Part shown: in pieces, positions 1 through 9,374 of the stretch
How the letters are laid out: each line of letters starts with the position of its first letter
How positions within the stretch are numbered: the first letter of the stretch is position 1
Assembly: GCA_050249235.1 (NCBI GenBank)
Contig: JBFWQW010000060.1
Location: 1 to 17,336, forward strand
Direction of reading: 5' to 3'
Length of the DNA: 17,336 nt
From: JAEKLB01 sp050249235
GTDB lineage: Bacteria > Actinomycetota > Acidimicrobiia > Acidimicrobiales > CADCSY01
Notes under the pieces: generated by a model
The model's database searches: none
What the model saw: only the letters and a program-made list of their open reading frames with translations
What the model was told of the DNA's origin: nothing
Made by a program: the position numbers and the translations under genes

Positions 1-121
1 CACCCCGATCACGCCGCGCTCACCACACACGCCCCCAATCGAGGCGCGCCACCGCAAACCGGCCCACCGCCATCACCAGCCAGCCGCCCCGCCCCAACAC
101 GTCGCAACCCGCGCATCTGGG
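1..121. other. Intergenic edge, no gene seen
   Basis: This stretch lies downstream of the pyrF stop. Neither strand gives a convincing start with a Shine-Dalgarno and a recognisable protein. The minus strand has an ATG reading frame of only about 35 codons with no familiar sequence. In many actinobacteria mihF and gmk follow pyrF, but neither N-terminus is visible here. No clear hairpin terminator is seen. Confidence 0.5.
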
Positions 122-805
122 TCAGAGGGCGGCGACGAGCTCGCCGGCCGCGGCCACGGGGTCGGCTGCGTGGGTGACGACCCGGCCGATGACGAGGAGG
201 TCGGCACCGGCGTCGAGGGCGGCCGCCGGGGTCGTGACCCGGGCCTGGTCGTGGGTCGGGCTCCCCGGCGGCCGGGTTCCCGGGACGACGAGCGTGAGGC
301 GGGGTGCGAGCTGGCGGACGTCGACGAGGTCGGGGCCGGCGCAGATCAGGCCGCCGGCGCCGGCCTCGATGGCGGTTCCCACCCGCTTCGGCAGCACATG
401 GGGCGGCGCGCCGTCGTCGCTGGTGAGCACCGTCACCGCCAGCGCCACCGGATCGTCGAGCCCGGCCGCGGCCGCGCCCTCGCGGAAGCCCTCGACGCCG
501 GCCCGGAGCATGACCGGCCCGCCCATGGCGTGGATCGTCAGGTAGCGGGCGCCGTAGGCGCCGACCACCCGGGCCGCCCGCTGCACCGTGGTCGGGATGT
601 CGTGGAGCTTCAGGTCGAGGAAGACGTCGTAGCCGAGGTCGACCAGCGCGCTCACGGCCTCGGGGCCCGCCGCGCTGAACAGCTCGAGGCCGACCTTCGC
701 CACCCCGAAGTAGGGCTGGAGGTCACGGGCCAGGCGCAGCGCGGGGACGAGGTCGTCGAGGTCGAGCGCCAGGGCCAGGAACGGGCGGGTCTCGGCGGGG
801 GTCAT
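122..805 (-). CDS. pyrF: Orotidine 5'-phosphate decarboxylase
   Basis: Cytoplasmic enzyme that decarboxylates OMP to UMP, the last step of de novo pyrimidine synthesis. The 227-residue product has the usual PyrF length and barrel pattern. The catalytic signature DLKLHDIP lies at residues 64-71, with the Asp64-Lys66-Asp69 charged network, and the first-strand Asp lies in ALDLDD near residue 15. A phosphate-binding region near the C-terminus (VPGTRPPG, then VIGRVVTHAADP) also fits the short bacterial group. The ATG at 805 is chosen because GGAGGA sits 5 nt upstream and the protein begins where the family does; the frame stays open upstream only as a shadow of pyrD. It is the last gene of the operon, 67 nt after pyrD, with its own strong ribosome site. 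Confidence 0.96.
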   Translation of the reverse strand: MTPAETRPFLALALDLDDLVPALRLARDLQPYFGVAKVGLELFSAAGPEAVSALVDLGYDVFLDLKLHDIPTTVQRAARVVGAYGARYLTIHAMGGPVMLRAGVEGFREGAAAAGLDDPVALAVTVLTSDDGAPPHVLPKRVGTAIEAGAGGLICAGPDLVDVRQLAPRLTLVVPGTRPPGSPTHDQARVTTPAAALDAGADLLVIGRVVTHAADPVAAAGELVAAL

Positions 806-872
806 GGGTTCCTCCGGATCTGGGGTGTGAGCGGGCCGACCGCTGGGCGGGATCGGCGCACGACGGGTGACG

Positions 873-1850
873 TCACGCCCGGTCCCCGAGGGCGCCGACG
901 AGATCGGCGGCTCGCGCCTCGCCCCGCTCGGCGAGCCAGCGGGCCAGGTCGAGCTGGACGGCGAGGGGGGCGCGGGGGTCGGCGAAGGTGGCGGTGCCGA
1001 CCTCGACGGCCGACGCCCCGACGAGGAGCATCGCCGCCGCCGAGGCCGCGTCGCGCACACCGCCCACGCCCACGATGGGCAGGTCGGGCAGCGCCCGGTG
1101 GACGTCGTGGACGGCCCGGAGGGCGATCGGGTGGATGGCCGGGCCCGACAGCCCCCCGCCCCGCTCGGCCGAGCCGAGCCGGTACGTCCGCCGCTCAGGG
1201 TCGACGGCCAGCCCGAGGACGGTGTTGACGAGCACCACCGCCTCGGCCCCACCCTCGACGGCGGCGGCCGCGATCGGCGCCAGCGCCGTCACGTTGGCGG
1301 TCAGCTTCGCCCACCGGGGCAACCCGCACCCGGCCGTGGCCGCCAGCACCTCGGCCGTCGCCACCGGGTCCTGGGCGAACATCCCCGAGCCGCCGTGCTC
1401 GGTGTTCGGGCAGGAGAGGTTCACCTCGACGGCGATCACGGGCGCGCCCCGGAGGCGGTCGGCTGCCCGGGCGTAGCCCGCGACGGTCGTGGCCCAGATG
1501 CTCGCCACCACGCGGGCGCCGGCCCGCTGCAGGGCGGGGAGCTCGTCGGCCAGCCAGGCGTCGACGCCCGGCCCCTGCAGCCCGACGCTGTTCAGCATCC
1601 CCGCCGGCGTCTCGTGGACCCGGGGTCCGGGGTTGCCGGGCCAGGCGTCGGCTGACAGGGACTTGGTGACGACGGCGCCGATGGCCCCGAGGTCGAAGTA
1701 GGCACCGAGCTCGGCGCCGTGGCCGGCGGTGCCCGACGCGGCCAGCACCGGGCTCGGCAGCGCCACCGAGCCCACCGAGGTCCGCAGGTCGACGGGATCG
1801 TGGGGACGACCGGCGGGGACGGGCCCGGCGGCCCGGCGCCGACCCGTCAC
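873..1850 (-). CDS. pyrD: Dihydroorotate dehydrogenase, class IB-type catalytic subunit
   Basis: FMN flavoprotein oxidising dihydroorotate to orotate. The 325-residue product has the cytosolic class I layout: the FMN-binding start LPSPVLAASGT, the substrate loop GMLNSVGLQGPG (residues 84-95), and the NLSCPNTEHGG motif with the candidate catalytic base Cys147. It also has GLSGPAIHPIALR and the phosphate-binding VGVGGV. The SCPN-x-x-HGG form and overall match are those of class IB (PyrDB), which normally works with the FAD/2Fe-2S subunit PyrK; class 2 membrane enzymes have an N-terminal extension that is absent here. The start is a GTG 10 nt after the carB stop, so the two are probably translationally coupled. 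No pyrK is next to it, so the electron acceptor is uncertain and class IA use of fumarate cannot be excluded. Confidence 0.93.
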   Translation of the reverse strand: MTGRRRAAGPVPAGRPHDPVDLRTSVGSVALPSPVLAASGTAGHGAELGAYFDLGAIGAVVTKSLSADAWPGNPGPRVHETPAGMLNSVGLQGPGVDAWLADELPALQRAGARVVASIWATTVAGYARAADRLRGAPVIAVEVNLSCPNTEHGGSGMFAQDPVATAEVLAATAGCGLPRWAKLTANVTALAPIAAAAVEGGAEAVVLVNTVLGLAVDPERRTYRLGSAERGGGLSGPAIHPIALRAVHDVHRALPDLPIVGVGGVRDAASAAAMLLVGASAVEVGTATFADPRAPLAVQLDLARWLAERGEARAADLVGALGDRA

Positions 1851-1860
1851 CGCCCCGCCC

Positions 1861-5190
<3,330 letters not shown>

Positions 5191-5214
5191 TGCGCAGCTC
5201 CGCTTCGCTGCGCA
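5191..5214 (-). promoter_or_regulatory. Hairpin abutting the carB start codon
   Basis: On the minus strand, TGCGCAGC is followed by an 8-nt spacer and its exact reverse complement GCTGCGCA, which ends immediately before the carB ATG. The loop reads GAAGCGGA and holds most of the only plausible Shine-Dalgarno. The inverted repeat is seen directly. A role in gating carB translation is inference. Confidence 0.55.
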
Positions 5215-5304
5215 GCTGGGCGTGCACGCAGCCGCACCCTTCCGAGCAGCTGCTCCGCTCCGCTCCGCAGCGTCGGCACGCGGCGACAGCCCTGGTGCGC
5301 AGCT
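5191..5304. repeat. Three copies of TGCGCAGCT in the carA-carB gap
   Basis: The 9-mer TGCGCAGCT occurs at 5191-5199, 5209-5217 and 5296-5304. The second and third copies continue as GGG. Between them lies a perfect 12-bp palindrome, GAGCAGCTGCTC, at 5244-5255, followed by a CCGCT triplication (5255-5268). No protein-coding sequence is recognisable in the 163-nt gap (5191-5353). The repeats look like a small intergenic repetitive element rather than a promoter, but this is not certain. Confidence 0.55.
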
Positions 5305-5353
5305 GGGGGGGAGCACTCCCGCACGCGGGTGAAGACCGGTGCAGCGGGACTCG

Positions 5354-6430
5354 TCACTTGTGGGTGTCCATGAGCGTGGCGAACTCCTCGAAGAGGTAGC
5401 GGGCGTCGTGGGGCCCGGGCCCGGCCTCCGGGTGGTACTGGACGCTGAAGGCGGGGATGTCCCGGCAGGCGATGCCCTCCACCACCCCGTCGTTGAGGTT
5501 GACGTGGGTGACGTCGGCGCTCGGGATGGTGCCTTCGGCGACGGCGAAGTTGTGGTTCTGGCTGGTGATCTCGACGGCGCCGGTGGCGATGCGGCGCACC
5601 GGGTGGTTGCCGCCGTGGTGGCCGAACTTCAGCTTGTAGAGCTCGGCGCCGAGGGCACCGGCGAGCAGCTGGTGGCCGAGGCAGATCCCGAACACCGGCA
5701 CCTCGCCGAGGAGGCCCCGCACGGCCTCCATGGCGCCGGCCACGGTGGCCGGGTCGCCCGGCCCGTTCGAGAGGAACACGCCGTCGGGCTGCCGGGCCAG
5801 GACCTCGGCGGCCGACGTGGAGGCCGGCACGACCTCCACCGTCGCCAGGGTCCCGAGGTGGCGGAGGATCGTCGTCTTGATGCCGAAGTCGTAGGCCACG
5901 ACCCGGCGGGGGCCGTCGCCGACCGCGTAGGGCTCGGCGGTCGTGACCGACGCGACCAGGTCGAGGCCGTCGGTTCCGGGCTCGGCCCGGGCCGCCGCGA
6001 GGAGCGCGGCCTCGCCGGCGGTGCCGAAGGCGCCCGGGAGGGCGCCGGCGTCGCGCAGGTGACGGGTGAGGCGGCGGGTGTCGATGCCGGCGATGCCCGG
6101 CACGCCCCGCCGGCGCAGCATGCCGTCCAGCCCCTCCTCCGAACGCCAGCTCGACGCCCGGCGGGCGAGGTCGCGCACGATCACGCCCCGGCAGTGCACC
6201 CGGGCCGCCTCGTCGTCGGTGGCGTTGGCCCCGTAGTTCCCGATGTGCGGATAGGTGAAGGTGATGATCTGCCCGGCGTAGGACGGGTCGGTGATGACCT
6301 CCTGGTAGCCGGAGAGCACGGTGTTGAACACCACCTCGCCGCTGGTGGCCGGCACGTCGGCCCCGATAGCCTCGCCCTCGAAGACCTCGCCGTCGGCCAG
6401 CACGAGCAGCGCCGGGGTCACACCGCTCAT
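5354..6430 (-). CDS. carA: Carbamoyl-phosphate synthase small subunit (glutaminase)
   Basis: Glutamine amidotransferase subunit that hydrolyses glutamine and passes ammonia to CarB. The 358-residue product has both expected domains. The N-terminal CarA domain contains VVFNTVLSGYQEVITDPSYA (residues 33-52) and PHIGNYG. The C-terminal class I GATase domain has SNGPGDP (221-227), the nucleophile elbow GICLGHQ with Cys250, and the partner residues His333 and Glu335 in YHPE, so the triad is complete. The start ATG overlaps the pyrC stop as ATGA, with GAGGCG upstream, which implies translational coupling to pyrC. The upstream part of the same open frame is a shadow of pyrC. Confidence 0.97.
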   Translation of the reverse strand: MSGVTPALLVLADGEVFEGEAIGADVPATSGEVVFNTVLSGYQEVITDPSYAGQIITFTYPHIGNYGANATDDEAARVHCRGVIVRDLARRASSWRSEEGLDGMLRRRGVPGIAGIDTRRLTRHLRDAGALPGAFGTAGEAALLAAARAEPGTDGLDLVASVTTAEPYAVGDGPRRVVAYDFGIKTTILRHLGTLATVEVVPASTSAAEVLARQPDGVFLSNGPGDPATVAGAMEAVRGLLGEVPVFGICLGHQLLAGALGAELYKLKFGHHGGNHPVRRIATGAVEITSQNHNFAVAEGTIPSADVTHVNLNDGVVEGIACRDIPAFSVQYHPEAGPGPHDARYLFEEFATLMDTHK

Positions 6431-7716
6431 CGGGTCGCCTCGCCGTCGACGACCACCGGCTCGCCCCGCAGGACCGTGTGCCTGACCCGGCCGGTGAGCT
6501 CCATGCCGGCATAGGGCGTGTTGCGGCTCCGGGACGCGAGGCGGCCCGGGTCGACCGTCCACCGGGCCGCCGGGTCGACCACCACCAGATTGGCCGGCCG
6601 ACCCTCCGCGACCGGTCCGCCCTGCGTGGCCGTGAGCCCGGCGATGGCGGCCGGCTGCCAGGAGAGCAGGGCGAGGATCCGCTCGATCGGGAGGTCGAGG
6701 TGGGTGAGCGCCAGGCCGAGCGCGGTCTCGAGGCCGAGCATCCCGCACGGAGCCTGGTCGAAGGGAGCCTCCTTCAGCTCCTGGGCGTGCGGGGCGTGGT
6801 CGGTGGCGATGGCGTCGATGGTGCCGTCGGCCAGACCGGCCCGCACCGCGGCGACGTCGGCCTCTGTCCGGAGCGGCGGGTTCACCTTGAAGAGCGGGTC
6901 GTACGACGCGACGGCGGCGTGGGTGAGCGTGAAGTGGTGCGGTGCGGCCTCGGCGGTGACGCGACGGCCGGCCGCCTTGGCCGCCCGCACCAGCTCGACC
7001 GACCCGGCCGTGGACAGGTGGAGGAAGTGCACCGGCGCGCCGGTGAGCCGACCGAGCGCCAGGTCGCGCTGGACCATGAGCTCCTCGGCCTCGGCCGGCA
7101 TCCCCGGTATGCCCAGGCGGCTCGACCACTCGCCTTCGTGCATGTGGCCACCCGCCGAGAGCCCGGCGTCCTCGCAGTGCTGGGCCAGGACGACCCCGAG
7201 GGACGAGGCGTACTCGAGCGCCCGCCGCATGAGGCGGCTGTCCTGCACGCCGTCGCCGTCGTCGGTGAAGAGCCGCACGCCGAGAGCGGCCATCTCCCCC
7301 ATGGGCGAGAGCTGGGCGCCGGCCCGGCCGACCGTGATCGCGCCGGCCACCGCCACCTCGCACAGGGCCTTGGCTCCGGCGTCGAGCACTTGGCGCACCA
7401 CCGCGGCGCTGTCGATGGCCGGCTCCGTGTTCGGCATGGCGACGACGGCGGTGTAGCCCCCGAGCGCCGCGGCCCGGCAGCCGGTCTCGACCGTCTCCGC
7501 CTCCTCCCGCCCGGGCTCCCGCAGGTGGGTGTGCAGGTCGACGAGGCCCGGAGCCACCATGGCGCCGTCGCAGTCGAGGACGGCGACCCCGCCGGCATCG
7601 AGTCCGGGCTCGACGGCGACGACGCGGCCGTCCGCCCCGATGCCGACATCGGCCCGGCGCCGGCCGCCCTCGTCGACCACCTCACCGCCTCGCAGCACCA
7701 GCGAGAGCTCGGTCAC
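6427..7716 (-). CDS. pyrC: Dihydroorotase
   Basis: Zinc amidohydrolase that cyclises carbamoyl aspartate to dihydroorotate. At 429 residues it is the long class I type found next to pyrB in Bacillus and Aquifex. The metal site is visible: HTH (His62, His64) in DLHTHLREPG, Asp in FTDDGDG (152-153) rather than a carbamylated lysine, His180 in AQHCED, His233 in FLHLS and Asp306 in TDHAPH. The spacing almost matches the Aquifex enzyme. MPNTEP (94-99) is another family signature. The start is a GTG overlapping the pyrB stop as GTGA, supported by GGGAGGAG about 7 nt upstream. In Aquifex this class forms a complex with aspartate transcarbamoylase; the immediate pyrB neighbour is consistent with that but does not prove it. 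Confidence 0.96.
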   Translation of the reverse strand: MTELSLVLRGGEVVDEGGRRRADVGIGADGRVVAVEPGLDAGGVAVLDCDGAMVAPGLVDLHTHLREPGREEAETVETGCRAAALGGYTAVVAMPNTEPAIDSAAVVRQVLDAGAKALCEVAVAGAITVGRAGAQLSPMGEMAALGVRLFTDDGDGVQDSRLMRRALEYASSLGVVLAQHCEDAGLSAGGHMHEGEWSSRLGIPGMPAEAEELMVQRDLALGRLTGAPVHFLHLSTAGSVELVRAAKAAGRRVTAEAAPHHFTLTHAAVASYDPLFKVNPPLRTEADVAAVRAGLADGTIDAIATDHAPHAQELKEAPFDQAPCGMLGLETALGLALTHLDLPIERILALLSWQPAAIAGLTATQGGPVAEGRPANLVVVDPAARWTVDPGRLASRSRNTPYAGMELTGRVRHTVLRGEPVVVDGEATR

Positions 7717-8639
7717 GGGTGGGCTCCTCCCACGTCGGCTCCGAGGAGCAGGAACAGGACCGCCATCCGGACGGCGACGCCGTTCGTGACCTGGCGGGTG
7801 ATCGCCGACCGGGGCAGGTCGGCCACCTCGGCGGCGAGCTCGACGCCCCGGTTCATGGGGCCGGGGTGCATCACCATCACGTGCTCGGCCAGGCGGGCGG
7901 CCCGCGGGGCGGTGAGGCCGAAGAGGCTCGTGTACTCGCGGAGCGACGGGAGCAGGGCCTCCTGCTGGCGCTCCCGCTGCATGCGCAGGACGTAGACGAC
8001 GTCGACCTTGTCGAGCACGGCGTCGAGGTCGTGGCTCACCTCGACCGGCCAGCCCTCGAGGCTCGGCGGCAGCAGCGTAGGCGGGGCGACGAGGGTGACC
8101 GACGCGCCCAGCGCGCTGAACGCCAGCACGTCCGATCGGGCCACCCGGCTGTGCTTGACGTCGCCGACGATGGCGATGCGCCGGTCGGTCAGGCTGCCGA
8201 AGCGCTCGCGGATCGTGTAGCAGTCGAGCAGCGCCTGGGTGGGGTGCTCGTGCCAGCCGTCGCCGGCGTTGACGACCGCGGCCTGCACCCAGGAGGCCAC
8301 CTGGGCCGGCACCCCGGCCGAGCCGTGGCGCACGACGATGGCGTCGACGCCCATCGCCTCGATGGTCTGGACGGTGTCGCGGAGCGACTCGCCCTTGGCC
8401 ACGGACGACGTCGACACGCTGAAGTTCATGGTGTCGGCGCTGAGCCGCTTGGCCGCCGACTCGAAGGAGAGCCGGGTGCGGGTGGAGTCCTCGTAGAAGA
8501 GCGACACCACGGTCTTGCCCCGGAGGGTCGGCACCTTCGGGATGCGGCGCTCGCTCACCTCCACGAAGGAGTCGGTGAGGGCCAGCAGCTCCTCGATGCC
8601 CTCGCGGCCGAGGTCGGCGATCGACAGGAGGTGCTTCAC
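7713..8639 (-). CDS. pyrB: Aspartate carbamoyltransferase catalytic subunit
   Basis: Transfers the carbamoyl group from carbamoyl phosphate to aspartate, the committed step of the pathway. The 308-residue product has the carbamoyl-phosphate motif STRTR (residues 52-56) preceded by FYEDSTRTRLSFE, a lysine loop VAKGES (80-85), HPTQ (132-135), and a C-terminal HPGPMNRG followed by the domain-closing helix. Length and motifs are those of an intact catalytic chain. No regulatory pyrI is nearby. The GTG start overlaps the pyrR stop as GTGA and the stop overlaps the pyrC GTG in the same way, so the first four operon genes should be translated as a coupled chain. Confidence 0.97.
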   Translation of the reverse strand: MKHLLSIADLGREGIEELLALTDSFVEVSERRIPKVPTLRGKTVVSLFYEDSTRTRLSFESAAKRLSADTMNFSVSTSSVAKGESLRDTVQTIEAMGVDAIVVRHGSAGVPAQVASWVQAAVVNAGDGWHEHPTQALLDCYTIRERFGSLTDRRIAIVGDVKHSRVARSDVLAFSALGASVTLVAPPTLLPPSLEGWPVEVSHDLDAVLDKVDVVYVLRMQRERQQEALLPSLREYTSLFGLTAPRAARLAEHVMVMHPGPMNRGVELAAEVADLPRSAITRQVTNGVAVRMAVLFLLLGADVGGAHP

Positions 8640-9217
8640 CGGCGCCCCCGGTCGTGGACCACGTCGCCGAGGTCGACGCCGTCGTCGTGGACGTCGACGG
8701 CCTCGTCGCGGCGGGTGGGCAGGTTCTTGCCCACGTAGTCCGGCCGGATGGGCAGCTCCCGGTGGCCCCGGTCCACCATCACCGCCAGCTGCACGCTCCT
8801 CGGCCGGCCGAAGTCGTGCACCGCGTCGAGCGCGGCCCGGATGGTCCGTCCCGTGAACAGCACGTCGTCGACCAGCACGACCCGGGTGCCGGTGAGGTCC
8901 GCCGGGATGTCCGTGACGGCCTCGGGCATCACCGGGCGGAGGCCGATGTCGTCCCGGTAGAAGGCGACGTCGAGGGTGCCGACCGGCACCTCGACGCCTT
9001 CGATCTCGACGAGCGCCCGGGCCAGCCCGTGGGCCAGCGCCACCCCGCCGGTCTGCAGTCCGACGAGGACGACGTCGTCGAGGCCGGCGTTGCGCTCGAT
9101 GATCTCGTGGGCGATGCGGGTGACCGCCCGCCGGACCGCATCGGCGTCCATCACCCGCTTCCGGGCAACGAAAACGCCCCCGTACGGGGGCGTGATCCTG
9201 CGTTCGCGCTCTGCCAC
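8636..9217 (-). CDS. pyrR: Pyr operon RNA-binding regulator / uracil phosphoribosyltransferase homologue
   Basis: PyrR binds pyr leader RNA when UMP is high and lowers expression of the operon; many members also make UMP from uracil and PRPP. The core matches the family: MDADAVRRAVTRIAHEIIER (residues 23-42), TLDVAFYRDD, the PRPP-binding loop VVLVDDVLFTGRT (113-125), and VDRGHRELPIRPDYVGKNLPT. At 193 residues it is slightly long because of about 20 N-terminal residues before the core. The GTG at 9217 is chosen because AGGAGG lies 5 nt upstream. A shorter alternative starts at GTG 9154 or ATG 9151, after the internal hairpin, with only a weak GGAAG. One oddity is the usual T-R-G loop near residue 56, which here reads TGG. 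It is the first gene of the operon and the likely target of its own control. Confidence 0.93.
   Translation of the reverse strand: MAERERRITPPYGGVFVARKRVMDADAVRRAVTRIAHEIIERNAGLDDVVLVGLQTGGVALAHGLARALVEIEGVEVPVGTLDVAFYRDDIGLRPVMPEAVTDIPADLTGTRVVLVDDVLFTGRTIRAALDAVHDFGRPRSVQLAVMVDRGHRELPIRPDYVGKNLPTRRDEAVDVHDDGVDLGDVVHDRGRR
9167..9193 (-). terminator. Terminator-like hairpin inside the 5' end of pyrR
   Basis: The perfect 18-nt palindrome CGCCCCCGTACGGGGGCG (9175-9192) gains one more A-U pair. On the minus-strand RNA it is followed at once by UUUUCGUU. This is the form of an intrinsic terminator, yet it lies within codons 9-17 of pyrR if translation starts at 9217. It may act as an attenuator exposed when ribosomes are blocked. 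Termination itself is inferred from form only. Confidence 0.6.
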
Positions 9218-9222
9218 ACGAG

Positions 9223-9228
9223 CCTCCT
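9223..9228 (-). promoter_or_regulatory. pyrR Shine-Dalgarno AGGAGG
   Basis: AGGAGG stands 5 nt before the GTG at 9217 and decides that start. Its first three bases (9226-9228) also form the base of the PyrR-binding hairpin, so protein-stabilised folding should hide it. Confidence 0.75.
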
Positions 9229-9266
9229 GGCCGTACGAGCCTCACGGGACCCGTTTCACGGTCAGG
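9226..9266 (-). ncRNA. PyrR-binding leader hairpin
   Basis: The minus-strand RNA contains GGUCCCGUGAGGCU (9251-9238), which fits the known PyrR-binding consensus ARUCCNGNGAGGYU at 13 of 14 positions. It sits at the tip of a foldable stem. CCUG 9266-9263 pairs with CAGG 9229-9226. An A-C mismatch follows, then CCGU with ACGG, a purine bulge GAA, and ACGGG with CUCGU. The purine bulge below a conserved terminal loop is the published shape of PyrR sites. Overlap with the Shine-Dalgarno suggests translational repression, as reported for mycobacterial pyr operons. Confidence 0.85.
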
Positions 9267-9271
9267 CGGGG

Positions 9272-9277
9272 AGCCTA
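9272..9277 (-). promoter_or_regulatory. Possible -10 box of the pyr operon (TAGGCT)
   Basis: TAGGCT fits the TANNNT form and would start transcription close to 9265, at the edge of the PyrR hairpin. No convincing -35 hexamer is seen 16-18 nt upstream, so this is tentative. Confidence 0.3.
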
Positions 9278-9321
9278 CAACGCTGTGACCCGGCCCGGCG
9301 CGGACGGTGGCCCCGAGCCAC

Positions 9322-9374
9322 CCCCTGCGCCACCTGATCGGCGGCGAGGCGCCGCCGATCAGGTGGAGCAGGGG
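9322..9374 (-). terminator. Long hairpin over the stop of the GT-C gene
   Basis: CCACCTGATCGGCGGC (9330-9345) and its exact reverse complement (9351-9366) enclose a 5-nt loop. After one mismatch the stem continues for 7 more pairs (9322-9328 with 9368-9374). The GT-C stop codon (9361-9359) lies inside the stem. There is no T-run on either side, as is common for GC-rich actinobacterial terminators. It probably ends the GT-C transcript before the pyr promoter. Confidence 0.65.

Noticed and set aside
1..121. mihF or gmk start downstream of pyrF
   Set aside because: No matching N-terminal sequence or ribosome site is visible; the only frame ends after about 35 codons.
806..1252. N-terminal extension of pyrF
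   Set aside because: The extra residues are a shadow of pyrD; the ATG at 805 has an ideal ribosome site and matches family length.
5191..5316. Longer carB start at GTG 5316
   Set aside because: The added residues are low-complexity and come from the repeat region; conserved CarB sequence begins at the ATG at 5190.
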